The position numbers were made by a program, and so were the translations under genes. Positions 58,919-64,000 of a stretch of 64,000 bases of DNA are shown here, one piece after another. The stretch is taken from NCBI RefSeq assembly GCF_002101595.1, contig NZ_LQOM01000048.1, positions 80,988 to 144,987 on the forward strand, written 5' to 3'. The notes beneath the pieces were generated by a model. That model saw nothing but the letters and a program-made list of their open reading frames with translations, did no database searches and was not told where the DNA came from. The DNA comes from Mycobacterium celatum. GTDB lineage: Bacteria > Actinomycetota > Actinomycetes > Mycobacteriales > Mycobacteriaceae. Each line of letters opens with the position of its first letter. Position 1 is the first letter of the stretch.

Positions 58919-60408
58919 TGACGACGTTCGACTACCCGGTCTGGCTGCGGATCGACCACTGGCTCAACGTGCTGTTCCTGACGTTGCTGTTGCGCAGCGG
59001 GATCGAGATCCTCGGTACCCACCCCAAGCTGTATTGGCACGACGACAGCAAGCCGGGCACCGAGTGGGCGCGTTTTACCACCAAGGAGATGCCTACGGAC
59101 AAGCTGTACGACACCCTCGACGAGGAGGAGCATTACAGCTCGATCGTCGCCTTGCCCGGCCACAAGAAGCTGGGCATGGGCCGGCACTGGCACTTTTTCG
59201 CGGTGATCGGATGGATCCTTGTCGGCCTGTCCTACTACATCCTGTTGTTCGCCACCGGCCAATGGCATCGGTACTGGCCCTATTCGTGGTCGATCTTCCC
59301 CGAGGCCTGGAACGACATCGTCGCCTACATGACGTTCAACCTGCCCCCGCTGCTGCCCGGCGAACCGCTGGATGCCATCCAAAAGCTCGCGTACGCCAGT
59401 GTCATTTTTCTGCTTGCGCCGTTCCAGATCCTCACCGGCGCCGCGCAATCACCGGCGGTCGAGGCCCGGTTCCCCTGGTACGTCCAGATGTGGGGCGGAC
59501 GGCAATGGGCGCGGAGCCTACATTTCTTCGGGCTGGTCGCCTTCCTGGTCTTCATCGTGATCCACCTGTCGATGATCTTCTTCTGGGGCTGGGGCCAGCT
59601 CACCGCCGCGATGATCTTCGGCTCGGTCCGTAACATCAACTGGGCCACGTTCTTGTCGTTCGTGATCATCGGCGCGATCGTCGCCGTCCACGTCGCCGCG
59701 ACGGCATGGAGCCTGAAACGCCCGGTACAAGTGCACAAGGTGCTGGGGGCGGTCAACACCCGCGTCAAGCTGATGCTGTTGCGGCCGTTGGATTCCCGGC
59801 AGAACTATCCGGTGAGCAAGCTCTCCAGGGAACACCGCGTCAACGGCAAACCGCCATGCTCGAACGAGTACAAGGTGATGGCGGTACACAACTTCGTCGA
59901 CTGGCGACTGCGGGTCGGCGGCCTCGTCGAAAAACCGGTGACCCTGGACCTGGACGCGCTGCGCGCGCTGGCCGAACCGGAGACGCAGCGGGTCATGCAC
60001 AACTGCGTGCAGGGCTGGACCAGCATCGGCCAATGGAGCGGGCTGCACCTGAGCCGGCTGCTCGAAGAGGTCAAACCGCTGCCGCAGGCACGCTACATCT
60101 GTTTCCTCACCATGCAGGACAACAGTCGCGACGAGCCCAGCTCCGACGGGCTGGGCCAGTTCTACGAGGTGATGGATCTGGAACTGGCCTACAAGCCGCA
60201 GACCATTTTGGCCTACGAGATGAACGGCCAGCCGTTGCCGATCAAGCACGGCGCGCCGTTGCGGTTGCGGGTGGAGACGCAGGTCGGCTTCAAGATGGCC
60301 AAGTGGATCAACCAGATCGAGCTCGTGGACGACCATCGCGGGATCGGGATGGGTTTGGGCGGCTGGCGTGAGGACAACATCCATTACGACAAGGATGTGG
60401 AGATCTGA
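58918..60408 (+). CDS. cytochrome b561 - sulfite-oxidase-type molybdopterin fusion protein
   Basis: 496 residues. The first 290 are a cytochrome b561/Ni-Fe-hydrogenase-type b subunit with helices containing His ligands (RIDHWLNVLF; RSLHFFGLVAFLVFIVIHLSM; VHVAATAW). The C-terminal 190 match the SUOX/MsrP molybdopterin domain: FVDWRLRVGGLVEKPVTLDLDALRAL, VMHNCVQGWTSIGQWSG (Mo-binding Cys), and the NQIELVDD end. It is like M. tuberculosis Rv0218 (from memory). Probably a membrane reductase or oxidase acting on S- or N-oxides. Confidence 0.87.
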   Translation: MTTFDYPVWLRIDHWLNVLFLTLLLRSGIEILGTHPKLYWHDDSKPGTEWARFTTKEMPTDKLYDTLDEEEHYSSIVALPGHKKLGMGRHWHFFAVIGWILVGLSYYILLFATGQWHRYWPYSWSIFPEAWNDIVAYMTFNLPPLLPGEPLDAIQKLAYASVIFLLAPFQILTGAAQSPAVEARFPWYVQMWGGRQWARSLHFFGLVAFLVFIVIHLSMIFFWGWGQLTAAMIFGSVRNINWATFLSFVIIGAIVAVHVAATAWSLKRPVQVHKVLGAVNTRVKLMLLRPLDSRQNYPVSKLSREHRVNGKPPCSNEYKVMAVHNFVDWRLRVGGLVEKPVTLDLDALRALAEPETQRVMHNCVQGWTSIGQWSGLHLSRLLEEVKPLPQARYICFLTMQDNSRDEPSSDGLGQFYEVMDLELAYKPQTILAYEMNGQPLPIKHGAPLRLRVETQVGFKMAKWINQIELVDDHRGIGMGLGGWREDNIHYDKDVEI

Positions 60409-60409
60409 C

Positions 60410-60718
60410 ATGACGCGCCGCGAGTTGATCCGGCTGGAACCCATCGAATGCGAGAAGGTGCTGGAGCAGGTCATTGCCAAGGGCGGGCACTGCGAGGCTT
60501 GTGGCGCAACAGAATTCGATGTCGGCAACGCGCTCTATCTCGGCTTCCTGTTCCTTGACGAGGACGACGACGCCTACATGGTGGCGTTGACATGCCGCAA
60601 CCCGGACTGCGCCAAGCCGCGAACCGGAATCAAGCTGCGGGAGAGGGATTTTCTCGTTCGCGACGCAGCCGACGCCCGCGCCGCGAGCTGGACCGTCGAG
60701 TGGCCCCGTGGCGCCTAG
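60410..60718 (+). CDS. small zinc-ribbon-like protein of the molybdoenzyme operon
   Basis: 102 residues. Cys pairs CEACG and CRNPDC suggest a zinc site. Starts 1 bp after the fusion gene stop, so co-transcribed. Its 3' end overlaps the convergent gene by 4 bp, before a strong hairpin. No family named. Confidence 0.72.
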   Translation: MTRRELIRLEPIECEKVLEQVIAKGGHCEACGATEFDVGNALYLGFLFLDEDDDAYMVALTCRNPDCAKPRTGIKLRERDFLVRDAADARAASWTVEWPRGA

Positions 60719-61071
60719 TTTGTTCGGCCGAGCAGACGCAAAAGTCCCCGTTTCCCCCGCGTGTCGGGGACTTTTGCGTCTGCTGCTCGCCAACATGGTT
60801 GCGCCAGGTCGAATCGACCGATCAGCTCCGATAGCCCGCGCAGCTCGTCGCACAGCGACTGGAACCGGCGTTCGTCGGCCTCGCTGAGGATGCCCTGCGC
60901 GCTGTACTGCACCAGCCGGCGAAACCGCCCGGCCAGCGTCGCGCCCCACCGGATGGAGAAGTCGTAGCTTTCGCCCTCGGCCAGTTCGTTTTTCGCGCCG
61001 AGTTCCTTGAGCGCCCGGATCTGCTCGTTGATCAGCTGGAAGTCGTCGTCGATGCCGATCGGCGTGGTCAT
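60715..61071 (-). CDS. hypothetical helical protein
   Basis: 118 residues, charged and helical (DDFQLINEQIRALKELGAKNELAEGESYDFSIRWGATLAGRFRRLVQYSAQGILSEADERRF). ATG at 61071 with a GGAGGA site. A long perfect hairpin lies inside the last 25 codons. Close downstream of the lipoprotein gene (14 bp). No family recognised. Confidence 0.68.
   Translation of the reverse strand: MTTPIGIDDDFQLINEQIRALKELGAKNELAEGESYDFSIRWGATLAGRFRRLVQYSAQGILSEADERRFQSLCDELRGLSELIGRFDLAQPCWRAADAKVPDTRGKRGLLRLLGRTN
60731..60784. terminator. 20-bp perfect hairpin inside the 3' end of the gene at 60715
   Basis: AGCAGACGCAAAAGTCCCCG (60731-60750) pairs perfectly with its reverse complement at 60765-60784, with a 14-base loop. 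It lies 12 bp after the plus-strand stop at 60718, so it should terminate that operon. On the minus strand it is coding sequence. Confidence 0.75.
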
Positions 61072-61085
61072 CGGTCCTCCCGTGT

Positions 61086-62123
61086 TCACAGGTGCGGCTT
61101 GGCGACGCCGACTACGTAGTTGGCGCCGCGCAGGGTGAGGAACACCCGGTGTGGTCCGACTGCCATCCCGGACAGTGGTGCCGATTTCGCTTGACCCGCA
61201 GGCAGATTCGCGCGGTAATCCACCACGTGGATCACGTGCATGGTGTCGTTGGGGTAGCCGCCGAAGCTGGCCGTCTCGAGCGTCACCAATTGCCGGTCGG
61301 TGGCCGCGTAGATCCGGGTGTCATCGGTACCGAGGTAGCGAATCGGAGACGACGGCAGTTGCGCGCGGCCGGCCACTCCCAACCCTTCGCCGCCACGGAG
61401 AGAGTCAACCGCGTAAAGCACACCGTGGTCATGGTCGGCGACATACGTGCGAGTCACCTTCGTGTTGTTGCCCGCCGATACGGCGACATCCATGGCCAGC
61501 GTGCCGCGCTCCTTCGGCGGTGACGAGGGTCCTTTGTAGTAGCGGATTCCCGATGGCCCGTACACGTGGTAGTCGATTTCCCGTCCCCGGTTGGACCCGT
61601 CGATCGAATCAGCGTGTTCGATCGTGGCGGCGGGCAGCGCGCGGTAGCCGTACTGCTCCACCGGGGTCACCGTGGATCCGTCCGCCGAGAGCGCGAGCAA
61701 GATGCGCATGCCGGCATCTTCGGAGAGGTAGTCGGGCGCCGGGCCGGCGTCGAAGTGATCGACGGACTGCAAAGTGGCGATGTCGACGACGGCGACGGCA
61801 CCGCGCCGCGGCTGCGGCACGAAGACATGCCGATCGTTGCGCTGGCTGATCTGCAGGTTGCGCCCGGCGTCCAGCGGTCCGGACAGGGTGGTGTGCGCCG
61901 TGTCCGGGTTCTCGGCGCCGCTGACCTTGGCCAGGCGGTGGTCGTCGGTGAGCCCGAGCAGGGTACGCGTGCGATACGACCACACCGGACTGTGCAGGGC
62001 CGCGCCGACGGGAATCAGGGTCACCTCGGGTGCGGCCTCCGGCTGGCTGGGCGACGAACAGCCCGCGACGACGACGGCGCCGACAGCTGTGGCGGCACAC
62101 CAGCGCCGCAATCCGGTTACCAC
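61086..62123 (-). CDS. lipoprotein with beta-propeller-like repeats
   Basis: 345 residues. Signal and lipobox VVVAGCSSP near residue 22. The mature part shows repeating strands (AVVDIATLQSVDHFDAG; MRILLALSADGSTVTPVEQ; GVLYAVDSLRGG; IRYLGTDDTRIYAATDRQLVTLETA; VFLTLRGANYVVGV) typical of a propeller. Surface-located. Role unknown. Confidence 0.8.
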   Translation of the reverse strand: MVTGLRRWCAATAVGAVVVAGCSSPSQPEAAPEVTLIPVGAALHSPVWSYRTRTLLGLTDDHRLAKVSGAENPDTAHTTLSGPLDAGRNLQISQRNDRHVFVPQPRRGAVAVVDIATLQSVDHFDAGPAPDYLSEDAGMRILLALSADGSTVTPVEQYGYRALPAATIEHADSIDGSNRGREIDYHVYGPSGIRYYKGPSSPPKERGTLAMDVAVSAGNNTKVTRTYVADHDHGVLYAVDSLRGGEGLGVAGRAQLPSSPIRYLGTDDTRIYAATDRQLVTLETASFGGYPNDTMHVIHVVDYRANLPAGQAKSAPLSGMAVGPHRVFLTLRGANYVVGVAKPHL

Positions 62124-62250
62124 GTTCGATGCAGTACCCCGGCAACCGCGCCGTTACACCTCTTGCGTTTCGCGGGCCGGGGCGTCGGGTAGCCGTTGGT
62201 CGCGCGCACAACAGCCCGTCGCGCAAATCCAGATGATGCAGGAGGAAATC

Positions 62251-62811
62251 ATGGCAGCGCCTGCCGCCAAGACACCGACGGATGTCGTCGAGTTCCTCGT
62301 CAGCCAACACGAGCAGATCAAGGAACTCTTCTCCGAGACGCTCAACGCCGCCGGCAAGGACCGCAAGGAGCCGTTCGTGAAGCTCCGGCGACTGCTGGCC
62401 GTGCACGAAACCACCGAAGAGGAAATCGTTCACCCGCGGGCCAAGCGGAAGCTGTCCAACGGCAGGGAAGTGGTCGCGGCGCGACTGGAAGAAGAGCACG
62501 ACGCCAAGAAGGTCCTCGCCAAGCTGGAAAAGCTCGACGTCGCTTCGCAGGAGTTCGCCACTCAACTCGCCGAGTTCCGCGACGCCGTCGTCAAGCATGC
62601 CGAGCAGGAAGAGAAGCAGGAATTCGCCAAGCTGCAAAAGGAATTGAGCAGCGAGGAGCGCGAGAAGATGGGACGTGCCGCGAAGCTGGCCCAGGCGATC
62701 GCGCCGACGCGGCCGCACGCCGGGGTGGAATCCCAGGTGGCCAACCTGGTGGCCGGCCCGTTCGCCGCGATGCTGGACCGGGCGCGCGACGCCATCACCG
62801 GCAAACGCTGA
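62251..62811 (+). CDS. hemerythrin-like HHE-domain protein
   Basis: 186 residues. Di-iron helical bundle: LVSQHEQIKELFSETL (His), RLLAVHETTEEEIVHPRAKR (His and Glu), ARLEEEHDAKKVLAKLE (Glu, His), FRDAVVKHAEQEEKQEF (His, Glu). GGAGGA site before the ATG. Related to M. tuberculosis Rv2633c (from memory), which has catalase activity. May bind O2, NO or peroxide. Confidence 0.88.
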   Translation: MAAPAAKTPTDVVEFLVSQHEQIKELFSETLNAAGKDRKEPFVKLRRLLAVHETTEEEIVHPRAKRKLSNGREVVAARLEEEHDAKKVLAKLEKLDVASQEFATQLAEFRDAVVKHAEQEEKQEFAKLQKELSSEEREKMGRAAKLAQAIAPTRPHAGVESQVANLVAGPFAAMLDRARDAITGKR

Positions 62812-62820
62812 GCCCGCGCC

Positions 62821-63480
62821 GTGACGGTCATGGCCACCAGCGCGGCGCCTTACCTGCCCGACGACCGAAGCCTGGATTCGCTTGCGGCGGCGGCAAGCAG
62901 CTGCCACGGCTGCTCGCTATACAAGGACGCGTCCCAGACCGTCTTCGGGCACGGTCGGCCGGACGCGCCGATCATGCTGGTCGGTGAACAGCCGGGGGAC
63001 CGTGAGGACGTCGAGGGGCTACCGTTCGTTGGTCCGGCCGGACGGCTGCTTGCGCGTGCGCTGGACGACGCGGGCATCGACCCGGAGCTGACGTATCAAA
63101 CCAACGCCGTCAAGCACTTCAAGTTCACCAGAAAGCAAGGAAAACGGCGGATACATCAAAAGCCCAGCCGCACCGAAGTCGTCGCGTGCCAGCCGTGGCT
63201 TCTCTGCGAGATCGAGGCGGTGCGACCGGAAGTGATCGTGTGCCTCGGCGCAACGGCTGCACAGTCGCTGTTGGGCACGGCGTTCCGGGTCACCGCGCAT
63301 CGCGGCGAAGTGCTTCACCTGCCTGTCGATCTGGACATGCACGTCGAGCCGGAGCCCCGCGTGGTGGCCACCGTTCACCCGTCGGCGATCGTGCGAGATC
63401 GCAGCGAGCGCCGGCAGGAGAACTACGCGTCGTTCGTCGACGACCTCCGCAGTGCACGCAGCGGTTTGGCGGCTGTTTGA
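62821..63480 (+). CDS. udgX: uracil-DNA glycosylase family protein, UdgX type
   Basis: 219 residues. Motif A is LVGEQPGDREDVEGLPFVGPAG and motif B is ATVHPSAIVRDR. The R-loop insertion KRRIHQKP is the UdgX hallmark; in M. smegmatis UdgX its His forms a covalent bond with DNA after uracil removal. Four Cys (CHGC; CQPW; CEIE/CLG region) suit the Fe-S cluster of family 4-type enzymes. GTG at 62821; ATG at 62830 is an alternative. Absent from M. tuberculosis as I recall. Confidence 0.9.
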   Translation: MTVMATSAAPYLPDDRSLDSLAAAASSCHGCSLYKDASQTVFGHGRPDAPIMLVGEQPGDREDVEGLPFVGPAGRLLARALDDAGIDPELTYQTNAVKHFKFTRKQGKRRIHQKPSRTEVVACQPWLLCEIEAVRPEVIVCLGATAAQSLLGTAFRVTAHRGEVLHLPVDLDMHVEPEPRVVATVHPSAIVRDRSERRQENYASFVDDLRSARSGLAAV

Positions 63481-63544
63481 CCCTGAGTCGCGGGCGCGGG
63501 TGCGACCTGGGCGTTGGCATCCGTGCTCCGGAGACGTTGAGCCA

Positions 63545-64000
63545 CTACGGATCTTCGTCGTCTTCGTCGTCGTCGCGGAGGAGTTTTTCGGGGTGGTGGT
63601 ATCTGTTGGTGCGGGGTTGGCCGTGGTCGAGGTGTGGGGGTGGTATCCATTCGGTGTCGCCGCGCGCGTTCTTGCGGGTGGTCCAGCCTTGTTCGGCCAG
63701 CGGGTGATGCCCGCCGCAGCCCAGCGCTAGGTCGTTGACGTCGGTGGTGCGGCATTTCGCATACGGGGTGCAGTGGTGGGCTTCGCAGTGGTAGCCGGGC
63801 ACCGGGCAGTTGGGGAAGGTGCAGCCGCGATCTTTGGCGTACAACACAATTCTTTGGGCGGGTGAGGCGAGGCGTTTGGTGTGATACAGCGCCAGCGCTG
63901 TGCCTTTATCGAAAATTGCCAAGTAGTGAAGTACCCCAAGTTTTGTTCCTATTCGGTTGCGAGGGCCGGGGTTGGCTGGCTCGCGGGGTGTGAGGCGCCG
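63545..64000 (-). CDS. 13E12-family HNH endonuclease-like protein (partial)
   Basis: The C-terminal about 151 residues of a REP13E12-family protein; the 5' part lies beyond the window. The HNH core is RGCTFPNCPVPGYHCEAHHCTPYAKC then DLALGCGGHH, with zinc Cys and catalytic His. The reading frame stays open to position 64000. The family is multicopy in mycobacteria and is often a site of prophage insertion. Confidence 0.85.
   Translation of the reverse strand, partial: RRLTPREPANPGPRNRIGTKLGVLHYLAIFDKGTALALYHTKRLASPAQRIVLYAKDRGCTFPNCPVPGYHCEAHHCTPYAKCRTTDVNDLALGCGGHHPLAEQGWTTRKNARGDTEWIPPPHLDHGQPRTNRYHHPEKLLRDDDEDDEDP

Overview
The window is chromosomal DNA of a Mycobacterium, most likely a non-tuberculous, probably slow-growing species. 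The evidence is a PE/PPE pair of the PPE-SVP type, a 13E12-family gene at the right edge, AftC, EchA15 and DUF732 proteins, high GC, and gene order that follows the M. tuberculosis block I remember as about Rv2699c down to Rv2667. All Rv numbers here are from memory and were not checked.

Layout. (1) 1-8616 is core: DUF4193, DUF3093, dut, DUF3710, an alpha/beta hydrolase, an OB-fold protein, DUF3159, the TrkA-type K+ regulators ceoB/ceoC, a divergent APC-fold transporter that looks like the potassium importer KimA, and a TrmA-type RNA methyltransferase. (2) 8613-19234 is accessory: a MarR/GbsR regulator with palindromic operators, a PE-PPE pair whose PPE ends in a SHOCT-like domain, a NarL-type two-component system, a YetF-like protein, a ClC chloride channel, a NarK-type nitrate/nitrite transporter, and a methyltransferase divergent from a MarR regulator. 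(3) 19235-42633 is core again: two ArsB-like transporters around a CBS protein, dxs, an RNase D-like exonuclease, DUF3000, echA15, an inserted three-gene GMC dehydrogenase operon, hemE-hemY-hemQ-methyltransferase, msrB, aftC, a secreted hydrolase-like lipoprotein, a RibD-like reductase, a ZapE/AFG1 ATPase, a GNAT enzyme, an exported protein, clpC2, and two DUF732 proteins around a Tat cupin. (4) 42721-52407 is a 9.7-kb integrative element in the 3' end of tRNA-Val(GAC). (5) 52388-64000 holds a tRNA cluster (Val, Cys, Gly, Val), a VapBC module, a proline-rich DUF7159-type protein, an enolase-superfamily enzyme, a GH15 hydrolase, a cytochrome b561-sulfite-oxidase fusion operon, a lipoprotein, a hemerythrin, UdgX and a partial 13E12 gene.

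The most interesting system is the element at 42721-52407. It has 21-bp att repeats and tandem TTGTGCACG arm sites at both ends. It encodes a tyrosine integrase, an excisionase-like protein, a fused primase-helicase, a terminase small subunit without a large subunit, and a type II restriction-modification operon next to an EVE-domain protein. No capsid, portal, tail or lysis gene was recognised. That content matches a phage satellite (PICI-like) carrying defence cargo. Two oppositely oriented sets of 9-bp repeats inside the primase-helicase gene look like origin iterons.

Other points of note are a likely KimA-CeoBC potassium locus, a secreted hydrolase-like protein lacking its serine nucleophile, a 45-bp intergenic repeat whose two copies differ by a compensatory base pair, clpC2 operator palindromes, and a conserved leader upstream of both ArsB paralogues.
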